A stretch of DNA of 64,000 nt from assembly GCA_023429995.1 (NCBI GenBank), contig JAEZCE010000023.1, positions 1-64,000 on the forward strand, given 5' to 3'. The position numbers were made by a program, and so were the translations under genes. The notes beneath the pieces are model-generated. The model searched no databases and was not told the origin of the DNA. It was given only the letters and a program-made list of their open reading frames with translations. This document shows, in pieces, positions 8,920 through 17,416 of the stretch (position 1 is the stretch's first letter; each line of letters begins with the position of its first letter). The DNA is from Bacillota bacterium (lineage in GTDB: Bacteria; Bacillota; UBA4882; UBA8346).

Positions 8920-9112
8920 TGTTAGAAAACGGGGGAACCAACCTTTGGGGTGAATTAAGCTCACTTTACAGTGAGCTTAAAGGGTGACTCTTCTATCCTA
9001 ATCCGTCAGCTAACTTCGTAGGCGTTGAAGAGAGACTTAATGGTTTTAAGTTCAGACTTAGAAGCTGTAAGTTAAAACTACGCCATGGGACTCCCTGGGT
9101 GTAGTTTTTTAT
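8920..9112 (+). promoter_or_regulatory. c-di-AMP riboswitch, second copy, with terminator
   Basis: The core elements match those of the first riboswitch: AACGGGGGAACCAACC, GGGGTGAATTAAG, the AGCTCAC/GTGAGCT hairpin, CCGTCAGCTAACTTCGTAGGCG and AGAGAGAC. A terminator follows (AAAACTACGCCA paired with TGGGTGTAGTTTTTT, 9074-9112). The linker between aptamer and terminator differs from copy 1. The remainder of the 8646-8920 spacer shows no gene. Confidence 0.93.
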
Positions 9113-9142
9113 TGGGTCATAATGAAGAAGAGGTGATTGGAA

Positions 9143-11041
9143 ATGGTTGATTGGTTCAAAAGACTAATAATTGGAAAACCATTGGAAAACGAGGCTCTCA
9201 AAGAAGAAAAGTATTCAGTTTTTTGGGGGTTGCCGATTCTCGCCAGCGATCCGATTTCTTCAGTTGCTTACGCAACAGAAGAGATTTTACTGGTGTTGGT
9301 TCCTGCAATTGGGATGCTCGCTTTTCATCCTTTAACGTGGATTTCGGGTGCTATCGTAATGCTTCTGGCAATCTTGACTTTCTCATACCGTCAAACGATC
9401 CAGGCTTATCCCAGTGGGGGAGGGGCCTATATTGTCGCCTCTGACAACTTGGGAAAATATGCCGGAGTGGTTGCCGGTTCTGCTTTGGCCCTTGATTATA
9501 TATTAACAGTAGCAGTTAGTATTGCTGCCGGTACAGCAGCAATTACATCTGTATTCCCCGAGTTGTTCCAACACCGGGTGGCAATATGTTTGTTCATTTT
9601 AGCCATATTATTTCTCGGTAATCTACGGGGAATTCGAGAATCCGCTAAGATATTCGGATTGCCCACCTATGCTTTTATATTGTCGGTTTTGATTATGATC
9701 GTTACCGGTATTGTTAAAGTAAAATTTTTTAATTATATTCCCCCTGAACCAGTTATTCATCTTAAAAATACTCTCGAACCAATAACTATTTTATTAATTC
9801 TAAGGGCTTTCGCGTCGGGTTGTACCGCCCTAACCGGGGTGGAAGCAGTAAGTAATGCGGTTCCCAATTTTAAGGAACCAACCACGAAACATGCACGCAA
9901 CGTCTTATTACTGCTTTCATTTTTTGTATTTGTTTTATTTGCCGGAATTTCGCTTCTGGCTAATTTCTTTCACGTAGTGCCCGTTGAGGGTAAAACAGTA
10001 CTATCCCAAATAGCAGTCGAGGTTTTTGGAAGTCAGCATTGGTTTTTTTATTTTTTTCAATTCACGACCACATTGATTTTGGCTTTAGCTGCTAATACTG
10101 CATTTGCAGATTTTCCGATGCTTTTTTCAGTTATGTCCCGGGACGGTTATGCCCCGCGTCAGTTATCCATTCGGGGGGAACGTCTGAGCTTTTCCAATGG
10201 TATTATCGTGTTGACGTTGATAGCCGCATTATTACTGGTAATGTTTCAAGGAGATACGCATCGATTAATTCCTCTTTATGCTGTGGGAGTTTTTATTTCC
10301 TTTACTTTGTCCCAATTTGGGATGTTCATTAAGTGGATTCGTACCAAAGAAAAGGGATGGATGTATAAAGCCGCTATTAACGGCACTGGGGCTGTGGTTA
10401 CATTGGTTACTGTCATTATCATCGGTTCAACCAAGTTTATCCATGGAGCTTGGATTATTATCGTAGTCATCCCGATTTTGATGATCATCATGCTGAAAAT
10501 AAAAAAACATTATACCGCAGTTGCTGAACAGTTGCGCTTAAAACCAGAAGAATTGAAAGCTTTGAACCTGTCAAAGGCGACCTATCGGAATCATGTTATC
10601 GTTCCCATTGAAAGCGTGAATAAAGCCAGCGTCAGAGCTTTGCGTTATGCAAAAACCATCTCCGATAATGTGGTTGCTTTTAATATTGCCATCAATGAAG
10701 AATGTGAAAACCGCTTTAAGGAAAAATGGAATCTTTTGCATACCAATATTCCGTTGATTGTGAAATACTCTCCTTACCGGAAGGTTGTTTCGCCTTTAGT
10801 TGAATTTATCGAGTCTTATGAAGAGCATAATTATCAAAGAGGCGACATGATAACCGTCATCTTGCCTCAGTTCTCTGTTCAAGCATGGTGGCAAGTGTTT
10901 CTTCATAATCAAAGCCGTTTCTTCATTACCCGTGATTTATTGAGGCATAAACACATCGTTATCGCGACGATACCTTTACAACTTAAACAAGATCAAGCGG
11001 TTATCGAAAAAAAACGCCAAAAAGTAACGGGACAAGATTAA
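9143..11041 (+). CDS. kimA: KimA-like potassium importer, copy 2
   Basis: A 632-residue paralogue of the preceding transporter, with the same twelve-helix APC core and UspA-like cytoplasmic tail. The proteins are very similar throughout, but codon usage in the first three quarters has drifted, with scattered replacements (for example FADFPMLFS here against FAGFPLLFS). The 3' end shows near-identical nucleotide blocks of up to ~90 nt. ATG 9143 is preferred: AGAGGTGAT lies at 9129-9137, and TTG 9137 overlaps that site. Its own c-di-AMP riboswitch suggests the two copies are independently dosed K+ importers. Confidence 0.9.
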   Translation: MVDWFKRLIIGKPLENEALKEEKYSVFWGLPILASDPISSVAYATEEILLVLVPAIGMLAFHPLTWISGAIVMLLAILTFSYRQTIQAYPSGGGAYIVASDNLGKYAGVVAGSALALDYILTVAVSIAAGTAAITSVFPELFQHRVAICLFILAILFLGNLRGIRESAKIFGLPTYAFILSVLIMIVTGIVKVKFFNYIPPEPVIHLKNTLEPITILLILRAFASGCTALTGVEAVSNAVPNFKEPTTKHARNVLLLLSFFVFVLFAGISLLANFFHVVPVEGKTVLSQIAVEVFGSQHWFFYFFQFTTTLILALAANTAFADFPMLFSVMSRDGYAPRQLSIRGERLSFSNGIIVLTLIAALLLVMFQGDTHRLIPLYAVGVFISFTLSQFGMFIKWIRTKEKGWMYKAAINGTGAVVTLVTVIIIGSTKFIHGAWIIIVVIPILMIIMLKIKKHYTAVAEQLRLKPEELKALNLSKATYRNHVIVPIESVNKASVRALRYAKTISDNVVAFNIAINEECENRFKEKWNLLHTNIPLIVKYSPYRKVVSPLVEFIESYEEHNYQRGDMITVILPQFSVQAWWQVFLHNQSRFFITRDLLRHKHIVIATIPLQLKQDQAVIEKKRQKVTGQD

Positions 11042-11097
11042 AAATAAAACATCGTATAGCAGCTGTCATCACGGGAATTAAACCTTTTCGGAGAATA

Positions 11098-11133
11098 CCC
11101 CTCAGCCCCAATCAGAGCCGAGGGGATTTTTTT
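11098..11133 (+). terminator. Rho-independent terminator after kimA copy 2
   Basis: CCCCTC (11098-11103) pairs with GAGGGG around an AGCCCC...AGCC loop and is followed directly by a run of seven T. Confidence 0.85.
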
Positions 11134-11376
11134 AGCTTTTTTGTCAATAATATTTTTGCAACCAAGCATAAATCAGGTACCTCTGGAACAAAATATGATA
11201 AGACTGCCTAAAAGATGTTTGACTGGAGAGTTTTTTCGGCTTCATGGAAATTCAATAAAGTTGGTATCGTTTAAAACAGCCCATTTTGGTGTCGGTGTAT
11301 ATTTGATTTTCCGGAATGGATGGCTCGTCAATCGGCGTGGTGTACGTCGTTAAAGTTATTTTGGAGGAGGGAAATA

Positions 11377-12486
11377 ATGGTCAAAAATGCTTTCGCAATG
11401 AATGCGCATATCAGTGAGGATTTTTCCAATAATCATTCGTTACAAAAACTAAAACCCCGTTATACAGATGCAGAAAACGAGATGCTTTTCGAATCGTGGT
11501 GGGATCCTCAACAACGAAGGGAATTAGTCGGTAAACTGGGACGAAAGATGAGCGCCCTTCGCAGCCAATTTTGCCGTTTGTTAAAAGAAAAAAAACTTAC
11601 CAACCAAGACTATTATAATATGATGCAGTCTAAATATACAAATGGTTCCGGTTTTGTACCCCGTAAACGTAGCCGTGAACTTAAAGAAATCGATCGGACT
11701 ATACTGGAAATTTTTTGCCGACATCAAGCTTTGGGGAATTCAAGAGCTCAGGCTTGTGAAGAATTGCAACAAAAGCTGGGGGCAATTTTTTCTGCAGCGG
11801 CCTTAAAATTGCGATTTTACCGGTTGGTTAAGCGTTTTCGCTATCATGATAACGACTTATTGAATATTGGGAAAGAGTTGCTTGGTGGAAATAATACCTA
11901 TGAAGCCCAGTCGAAACTTGGGGTTCCATCATATCAGAAAACAATATCCGTCAATGAAAAAGCCCAAAATGAAAGGTTCCAACCGGAGCCGATTTCTATC
12001 AATCGTTCAGTGATAATGGATAAAAATAGTAACGCCTCCGACTCCGGAAATATTTCAAAACAGAATTCGGATAACTCCATTTTTTATCAAATATCGACAC
12101 TCCCCGGGACGATTAAACATTTGGAAGAACGTTTACTGACAATAGAACAAAACCAACGTCACCAGTTGGATTTACGGGGCTTTGTTGAACATTTGTTAGC
12201 GGTTGAACGGGATATCAAACGGGAAGATAAATTTATGGAAGAAATTCAACACTTAATGGATGAAAATGACTCTATAAAAAGTATGCTGGCAAAGGATTCC
12301 GAGCGGCTAAAAAATCGCGAAGAAGAACTAGCCAATGTCTATAAAATGCTTAATACGACCTTATCGGATTTCATGCGTTTGGAAAGTGTGTCTAAATTGG
12401 CATCACTCGGAGACTTTATGCATCGTTTGGAAATTACAGTTGATCAATTCGGAAATGTATTAAAGAGTCGGCGGCTTAATACATAA
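11377..12486 (+). CDS. Unrecognised protein: two Myb-like helical repeats plus coiled coil
   Basis: A 369-residue protein I cannot assign firmly. Residues ~30-75 (YTDAENEMLFESWW to CRLLKEKKL) and ~105-155 (RELKEIDRTILEIFCRH to YRLVKRFRY) look like two SANT/Myb-type three-helix units with conserved aromatic spacing, somewhat like the RsfA family of sporulation regulators. A polar linker follows, and residues ~240-360 form a long charged helical, probably coiled-coil, region (HLEERLLTIEQNQRHQL on). The start is ATG 11377 after GGAGGAGGG. It is monocistronic, between a terminator and a tRNA. A DNA-binding, oligomeric regulator is the best guess. Confidence 0.6.
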   Translation: MVKNAFAMNAHISEDFSNNHSLQKLKPRYTDAENEMLFESWWDPQQRRELVGKLGRKMSALRSQFCRLLKEKKLTNQDYYNMMQSKYTNGSGFVPRKRSRELKEIDRTILEIFCRHQALGNSRAQACEELQQKLGAIFSAAALKLRFYRLVKRFRYHDNDLLNIGKELLGGNNTYEAQSKLGVPSYQKTISVNEKAQNERFQPEPISINRSVIMDKNSNASDSGNISKQNSDNSIFYQISTLPGTIKHLEERLLTIEQNQRHQLDLRGFVEHLLAVERDIKREDKFMEEIQHLMDENDSIKSMLAKDSERLKNREEELANVYKMLNTTLSDFMRLESVSKLASLGDFMHRLEITVDQFGNVLKSRRLNT

Positions 12487-12586
12487 TATTCTGGGTATAT
12501 TTAAATATCGATTCCTGGCCAATTCCTTAAATAATGCTTGACGACTCACCGTGAAGATGATAAAATAATCAATGTCGCTTAGAGAA

Positions 12587-12663
12587 CGGGCAGTAGCGCA
12601 GCTTGGTAGCGCACCACCTTGGGGTGGTGGGGGCCGTGGGTTCAAATCCCGCCTGCCCGACCA
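12587..12663 (+). tRNA. tRNA-Pro (GGG)
   Basis: A complete cloverleaf: acceptor CGGGCAG/CTGCCCG, D-arm GCGC...GCGC, anticodon stem CCACC/GGTGG around the loop TTGGGGT (anticodon GGG, G37), and T-arm GTGGG-TTCAAAT-CCCGC. Discriminator A and an encoded CCA follow. Confidence 0.96.
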
Positions 12664-12673
12664 TTAAAAAGTT

Positions 12674-12713
12674 AGTAGTTTCGTTGGTCTAAAACCATGA
12701 GACTACTTTTTTT
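12674..12713 (+). terminator. Terminator after tRNA-Pro
   Basis: AGTAGTTTC pairs with GAGACTACT (one G-U), with an inner TGGT/ACCA stem, followed by seven T. Confidence 0.85.
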
Positions 12714-12815
12714 ATTACCATTTATTCGGATTGCGTTTGAAATATTGAAGGAAAAAAGATAATTGAATTGAAATATTAATAATATGTTTAAATATTTCCA
12801 AAGGGGAGATTGGTA

Positions 12816-14279
12816 TTGAATCGACACTTCGGGCAAACTCAATCCCGCTTTTTTATATTTTCCTTCATTGCATTGTTATTTATCGCTAGTTCTTATTCGG
12901 CGGTTTTTTCTAGCGGCGCTTTAATGGCAAGTGTTAATCAGGGTGAATTATTGGATTTAAATTCCTTAAATACCCAATGGCTAAATGTTAACGGGCATCT
13001 GAATGCTATGTCTTTGATCGACGGCAAAATCGTTATGTTTGAACTTCAGGACGATATGCGCAGTTGGGTAAAAACGCAGCAGTTGGCAGCGGATGATAAT
13101 ATTGCGTTTACTACTTTTCAGGTTAAAGATATTAACCAGGATGGTATGGCTGAAGTCATTGCCGGAACCATGGAACCTGGATTCATTTACATTTATCAAT
13201 TGTCAAACAGGAAATGGGAGTTATTCAATTCCGGTAAATATGTATGGTCTACAGTAACTTATATTGCTGTCGGCAATTTTAGTGGCAGCCCGGGAAAGGA
13301 TATTCTTGTTCAAAATCAGGAAGGCTCATTGTTTCTTCTAAAACTCGGGGAGAAATCTTTGGACTTGGTGTGGAAGTGTCCTACCAATTGGCGTCCGATA
13401 AGTTTGGGTTGTATAACCGATATTGATGGAGATACCAAAGAAGAAATCATTGTCGCCTATAAGGCGGGGGGTATCGGTATTATTAAACTCGATAGTAATT
13501 CTGCGGTTTCTGTCTGGGAAAATTATCTCTGGGGAAAAGTGATGGCAGTAACCTCCGGAGATTTAAATCGCCAAGGGCAAAATGATGTTTTGATCAGCAC
13601 TTCCCAAAAGGTCATTTATGATTTGGGCTGGAATCCTGAAAAAGGATATCAATTTAAAAAGCAGTGGACCGATCTAGACTTTATTGCAGAAAAACTATCT
13701 TTCTTTGTCAGTCGTGGAGAAAGCCGCCTTTTGGCCTCGGATACAGCAGGGAAGACGCACTTGTTACGATACGCTCCAAAGAATCAAGCCTGGTCGGAGG
13801 ATTATACCGCATTAACCGGCCGGATTAGCCAAATCATAGGATTTGATGAAGAAGCTGGCAATTTCCTATTATGGGGCTTTAACCGCAAATTGCTCAATAT
13901 GCAGATATTGGCTGCCGATGAACTTCGGATGCGTTACCAACAATCCGATTATCCACTTTCGCCAGTTGCCGTATTTAAAAAAGATATTTTATATATTGCT
14001 CCAAGAGGACTGCAAAACATTCCGGATTTGAAAATAACTTATCGGAATACCAAAACTGCTTATACGATAACGCGGGGTAATCAAGTTATCGAGATAACTA
14101 AGAAAAATTTGTCGATTAAAGTCAATGGGATTCAGGCTATAAATGGTGATATGCCGATTGTAGTGGAAGGTGAATTGTTTTTACCTTTAAGTAGTTATGC
14201 TGATTTATTCAAGTTAGATTTGACTTTGGATATACCTCAAAGAATGGTTTTAATCAGTGAGGAAACGAACAACGGATAA
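12816..14279 (+). CDS. Exported FG-GAP/VCBS-like protein with Cu-amine-oxidase-N-like tail
   Basis: About 487 residues. The N-terminus has an uncleaved or cleavable signal segment (FFIFSFIALLFIASSYSAVFS). The middle carries several Ca2+-loop-like repeats of FG-GAP type (VKDINQDGMAEVIAGT, ITDIDGDTKEEIIVAYK, SGDLNRQGQNDVLIST), typical of a beta-propeller outside the membrane. The last ~80 residues resemble the copper-amine-oxidase N-terminal fold common in Bacillota surface proteins (IKVNGIQAINGDMP, then LFLPLSSYADLF). TTG 12816 is chosen because AAGGGGAG lies 7-8 nt upstream. A role in the cell envelope is likely; the substrate is unknown. Confidence 0.7.
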   Translation: MNRHFGQTQSRFFIFSFIALLFIASSYSAVFSSGALMASVNQGELLDLNSLNTQWLNVNGHLNAMSLIDGKIVMFELQDDMRSWVKTQQLAADDNIAFTTFQVKDINQDGMAEVIAGTMEPGFIYIYQLSNRKWELFNSGKYVWSTVTYIAVGNFSGSPGKDILVQNQEGSLFLLKLGEKSLDLVWKCPTNWRPISLGCITDIDGDTKEEIIVAYKAGGIGIIKLDSNSAVSVWENYLWGKVMAVTSGDLNRQGQNDVLISTSQKVIYDLGWNPEKGYQFKKQWTDLDFIAEKLSFFVSRGESRLLASDTAGKTHLLRYAPKNQAWSEDYTALTGRISQIIGFDEEAGNFLLWGFNRKLLNMQILAADELRMRYQQSDYPLSPVAVFKKDILYIAPRGLQNIPDLKITYRNTKTAYTITRGNQVIEITKKNLSIKVNGIQAINGDMPIVVEGELFLPLSSYADLFKLDLTLDIPQRMVLISEETNNG

Positions 14280-14372
14280 CTCCTTTTGATAGTGATAAAG
14301 CCCAAATCTATCTTAAAGTCATATTTACCCGTTAACCCCCATACATTGTACTAATATGGGAGGTGTGAACGG

Positions 14373-14774
14373 ATGGATATCGACCGAGAGGAAAGCTTAT
14401 TTCCGGTCGGAGCGGTAATTTATGGAAGTTTAGCTGCTTTTTTGATGGCATTAATCCTGACAACATTTGCGGCAGTTTTTACTGAAATAGGATGGACCGG
14501 AACGGTTTCATGGCCGAATAACAGTTTGTATTTGCTGCTTTTTTTTGTTTCGGTTGTCTTCGGTTCGATTATGGCGGGATGGAGGAGCAAGCAAAAGGGA
14601 TGGGCTGTGGGAATTGGAGTTGCGGTCGTCATTTCTTTTTTATGGTTGATTTTAGCTGCTTGTTTTCATCAATCCATTCAGGTAGGAATTTACTTGTTAA
14701 AAAGTCTACTTTCCATTATTATCGGAACTTTTGGCGGCATTATCGGTGTCAATGTTTCGGGGGGAAAAGGATAA
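14373..14774 (+). CDS. TIGR04086-family small membrane protein
   Basis: A 133-residue protein with four hydrophobic segments (about 12-36, 48-68, 77-98 and 104-128). The pattern and the closing IIGTFGGIIGVN are as in the TIGR04086 (YrzE-like) family of Bacillota membrane proteins of unknown function. The start ATG follows GGGAGGTG. It stands between the exported propeller protein and tRNA-Trp. No catalytic motif is visible. Confidence 0.75.
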   Translation: MDIDREESLFPVGAVIYGSLAAFLMALILTTFAAVFTEIGWTGTVSWPNNSLYLLLFFVSVVFGSIMAGWRSKQKGWAVGIGVAVVISFLWLILAACFHQSIQVGIYLLKSLLSIIIGTFGGIIGVNVSGGKG

Positions 14775-14802
14775 AATCGGTTTGCGATTAACAAAATAGA
14801 AA

Positions 14803-14831
14803 TTGACAAAACAGAGTATATTCGCTATACT
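14803..14831 (+). promoter_or_regulatory. Consensus sigma-A promoter for tRNA-Trp
   Basis: A perfect TTGACA (14803-14808) and TATACT (14826-14831) are separated by 17 bp, ending 17 bp before the mature tRNA 5' end. Confidence 0.9.
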
Positions 14832-14848
14832 ATATTAGGAATTAAAAC

Positions 14849-14924
<76 letters not shown>

Positions 14925-14932
14925 GTATTATG

Positions 14933-14956
14933 TCGGTTAATAACCGCTTTTTTTTA
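14933..14956 (+). terminator. Terminator after tRNA-Trp
   Basis: CGGTT/AACCG hairpin with an AAT loop, followed by C and a run of eight T. Confidence 0.8.
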
Positions 14957-15001
14957 TACCTAAATTCAATGGTAAATTAAACCATCACGGAGGCGCTTTA
15001 A

Positions 15002-15577
15002 ATGGCTGACAACTTAGTACCTGTGGGAATTTCCAACCGGCATGTTCATCTTTCTCAGGCTGATCTGGAGGCCCTTTTTGGTACAGGACATCAACTTACA
15101 CCGACCAAAAATCTTTCTCAACCCGGACAATTTGCCTGTGAAGAGACTGTGAACCTGATTGGTCCCAAGGGAACTCTTTCAAAAGTAAGAATATTGGGCC
15201 CGGTTCGAAAAGCAACCCAGGTTGAAATTTCCAGGACAGATAGCTTTCCTTTAGGGGTAACCGCTCCCGTCAGAGACTCCGGTTCAATTGTCGGTTCGGC
15301 CGGTATCGCAATCGAGGGACCGAAAGGACGAATTGAACTTAAAGAAGGAGTCATCATTGCACTGCGGCATCTTCATTTGCATACTGATGAAGCGAAAGAA
15401 CTTGGCTTAAATGATAAAGACTGCATCTCGGTAAAGTTTAACGGAGAGCGGTCGATAGTGTTTAACAATGTATTGGTTAGAGTTAGCCCCAATTTCGCAA
15501 AAGATATGCACCTGGATACGGACGAAGCCAATGCAGCCGGTTTAAAAAATGGGGATTTGGGTACCATTATAAAATAG
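15002..15577 (+). CDS. pduL: PduL-type phosphotransacylase
   Basis: 191 residues with both conserved PduL halves: ISNRHVHLS near residue 10 and RHLHLHTDEA near residue 122, whose His residues bind the metal, plus a closing MHLDTDEANAAGL. PduL exchanges CoA for phosphate on acetyl- or propanoyl-CoA, giving acyl-phosphate for ATP formation. No encapsulation peptide is evident before the first domain, and no microcompartment genes are near, so it probably acts as a general cytosolic phosphotransacetylase. Start ATG after GGAGGC. Confidence 0.92.
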   Translation: MADNLVPVGISNRHVHLSQADLEALFGTGHQLTPTKNLSQPGQFACEETVNLIGPKGTLSKVRILGPVRKATQVEISRTDSFPLGVTAPVRDSGSIVGSAGIAIEGPKGRIELKEGVIIALRHLHLHTDEAKELGLNDKDCISVKFNGERSIVFNNVLVRVSPNFAKDMHLDTDEANAAGLKNGDLGTIIK

Positions 15578-15625
15578 ATGGTATCGAGTTTTAATTATTC
15601 GTTCTAATTAAATGTGGTGATCATC

Positions 15626-15850
15626 ATGCCAATTTATGAATTTCAATGTTTAGCTTGCAATCATGAATTTGAAGAACTGTGCCGAACCGGGGAAGATGCT
15701 CCTTGTCCGAAATGTTCTTCAACAAAGACCAAGAGGAAACTCTCGCTCTTTTCTGCGAAAAGTGTTGGCAACAACGGTTCAACAACCATAGGCGGTTCGG
15801 CTCACTCTTGCGGTTCATGCCATGGAGGAAGTTGCGGTTCATGCCATTAA
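15626..15850 (+). CDS. FmdB-like zinc-ribbon protein
   Basis: A 74-residue protein beginning MPIYEFQCLACNHEFEELC and continuing CPKCSSTKTKRKLS, a two-CxxC ribbon typical of the FmdB/CxxC putative regulatory family. The end is a Cys/His/Gly tail (SCGSCHGGSCGSCH) that could bind metal. ATG 15626 follows GGTGAT. Family members are of unknown function despite the 'regulatory' label. It follows pduL closely and may be cotranscribed. Confidence 0.82.
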   Translation: MPIYEFQCLACNHEFEELCRTGEDAPCPKCSSTKTKRKLSLFSAKSVGNNGSTTIGGSAHSCGSCHGGSCGSCH

Positions 15851-16049
15851 TGATTGATAGCTAATCATTAATAATCAGTTTTATGTTGCAAGAAGGTTGG
15901 TTTTTGTTAAATTGTTCCATTTTATCTATCCATTTTTGTTTAATTGAAGATAATTTAAGATGTATTATTGTCTGATATAATTACTTGTGGTATATTATAT
16001 ATTAATTTATTTGGATTGATTGAGAAGAGTATAGCAGGAGGTAGGTAGG

Positions 16050-17144
16050 ATGGCGAAGATTAATTTTGGCGGAGTCTTGGAAGAGGTTGTTACCCGGGAA
16101 GAATTCCCTCTTTCGAAAGCAAGAGAAATTTTGAAGAATGAAGTCATAGCTGTTTTGGGTTATGGGGTTCAAGGACCGGCTCAAGCTCTTAATTTGAAAG
16201 ATAATGGCTTTAACGTCATTATCGGACAACGGAAATCCAAAGACTGGGACCGGGCTGTAAAAGATGGCTGGGTACCTGGGAAAGATCTTTTTGAATTGGA
16301 GGAAGCAGCTGAAAAAGGCACCATGATTATGATGCTGGTTTCGGATGCCGCTCAAAGGCAGATATGGCCCATGGTCAAAAAGCATCTCACTACGGGGAAA
16401 GCTTTATATTTTTCCCATGGTTTTTCCATTGTGTATAAAGACCAAACGGAAATCATCCCGCCGGCTGATATTGATGTGTTAATGGTTGCTCCGAAAGGAT
16501 CGGGCCTCAATGTTCGACGTAATTTCTTGTCCGGCGCCGGAATCAATTCCAGTTTTGCCGTATTTCAGGATTATTCCCAACAAGGGTTAGACCGCTGTTT
16601 AGCAATGGGTATCGGTGTGGGTTCCGGTTATATGTTCCCCACAACTTTTGAAAAGGAAGTTTATAGTGATTTAACGGGTGAACGCGGAGTGCTTATGGGC
16701 GCCTTGGCCGGAATTATGGAAGCTCAATACGAAGTATTGCGCGAAAATGGTCATTCTCCCAGTGAAGCCTTTAACGAAACGGTTGAAGAATTAACCCAAA
16801 GTTTAATTCGGTTGGTTGATGAAAAGGGAATGGACTGGATGTATTCCAACTGTTCCGCCACTGCTCAAAGAGGCGCTTTGGACTGGAAACCCCGTTTTAA
16901 GGCAGCCGTATTACCGACTTTTAAAGAGTTATATCAAAAGGTAAAAGACGGCAGCGAAACCCGTCGGGTGATTAGTTCCTGCAGCAAAGCGAATTACCAG
17001 GATGATTTAAATGCAGAATTGGCTGAAATCAGAAACTCTGAAATGTGGCAAGCCGGTGCTGCCGCCAGAAGCTTAAGACCTCATGAACCTGAAAAACGGA
17101 TTACTGATTCTACCAAAGGCGTAGGCGGACGAAGCGAAGCCTGA
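16050..17144 (+). CDS. ilvC: Ketol-acid reductoisomerase
   Basis: A 364-residue class I enzyme of valine/isoleucine synthesis that converts acetolactate to dihydroxyisovalerate with NADPH and Mg2+. The nucleotide loop is VLGYGVQGPAQALNLKDNG near residues 32-50. The catalytic Mg2+ sites appear as DLTGERGVLMG and EAFNETVEELTQ, with SNCSATAQRGALDW near the C-terminus. Start ATG after AGGAGGTAGG. It has its own upstream spacer (a TATAAT at 15976-15981) and a strong terminator, so it is monocistronic; the other ilv genes are not nearby. The GVQGPAQ variety and long N-terminus resemble a subgroup found scattered among anaerobes. Confidence 0.93.
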   Translation: MAKINFGGVLEEVVTREEFPLSKAREILKNEVIAVLGYGVQGPAQALNLKDNGFNVIIGQRKSKDWDRAVKDGWVPGKDLFELEEAAEKGTMIMMLVSDAAQRQIWPMVKKHLTTGKALYFSHGFSIVYKDQTEIIPPADIDVLMVAPKGSGLNVRRNFLSGAGINSSFAVFQDYSQQGLDRCLAMGIGVGSGYMFPTTFEKEVYSDLTGERGVLMGALAGIMEAQYEVLRENGHSPSEAFNETVEELTQSLIRLVDEKGMDWMYSNCSATAQRGALDWKPRFKAAVLPTFKELYQKVKDGSETRRVISSCSKANYQDDLNAELAEIRNSEMWQAGAAARSLRPHEPEKRITDSTKGVGGRSEA

Positions 17145-17170
17145 ACAAATTTTAATAATGGTTTAAAATA

Positions 17171-17208
17171 AAAAATCATTTTATTCATAAAAGAATAAAG
17201 TGATTTTT
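17171..17208. terminator. Bidirectional terminator after ilvC
   Basis: A 16-bp stem, AAAAATCATTTTATTC paired with GAATAAAGTGATTTTT (one mismatch and G-U), around a 6-nt loop, T-rich on both strands. Confidence 0.85.
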
Positions 17209-17344
17209 TATTTAAAAACATAAGATCATGGAGCTACGAACCAATTGTTAACAATTTTTAAATGAAGTTAACATTAACTAGACATGAGGAAAATTTCAAG
17301 ATAAACTTACTTAAGGTGGTAGTAGTTTGATTGTATGAAATTGT

Positions 17345-17362
17345 CAAATTGATTACAATTTG
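17345..17362. promoter_or_regulatory. Inverted repeat upstream of oadB (possible operator)
   Basis: CAAATTG-ATTA-CAATTTG is a perfect 7-bp inverted repeat with a 4-bp spacer, 55 bp before the oadB start. No hairpin-plus-T-run is present, so a protein-binding site is more likely than a terminator. Confidence 0.45.
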
Positions 17363-17416
17363 GATTGCTATCCGATAATCGTTGAACTAACTTTAATAGC
17401 ACAGGAGACATCATTT

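Noticed and set aside
11141..11353. 70-codon frame before the Myb-like gene
   Set aside because: No ribosome-binding site, begins within the downstream T-run of the kimA terminator, and no recognisable motif.
15851..16049. T-box or other amino-acid leader before ilvC
   Set aside because: No AGGGTGGNACCGCG T-box motif or antiterminator-terminator pair is present; only an AT-rich spacer with a possible -10.
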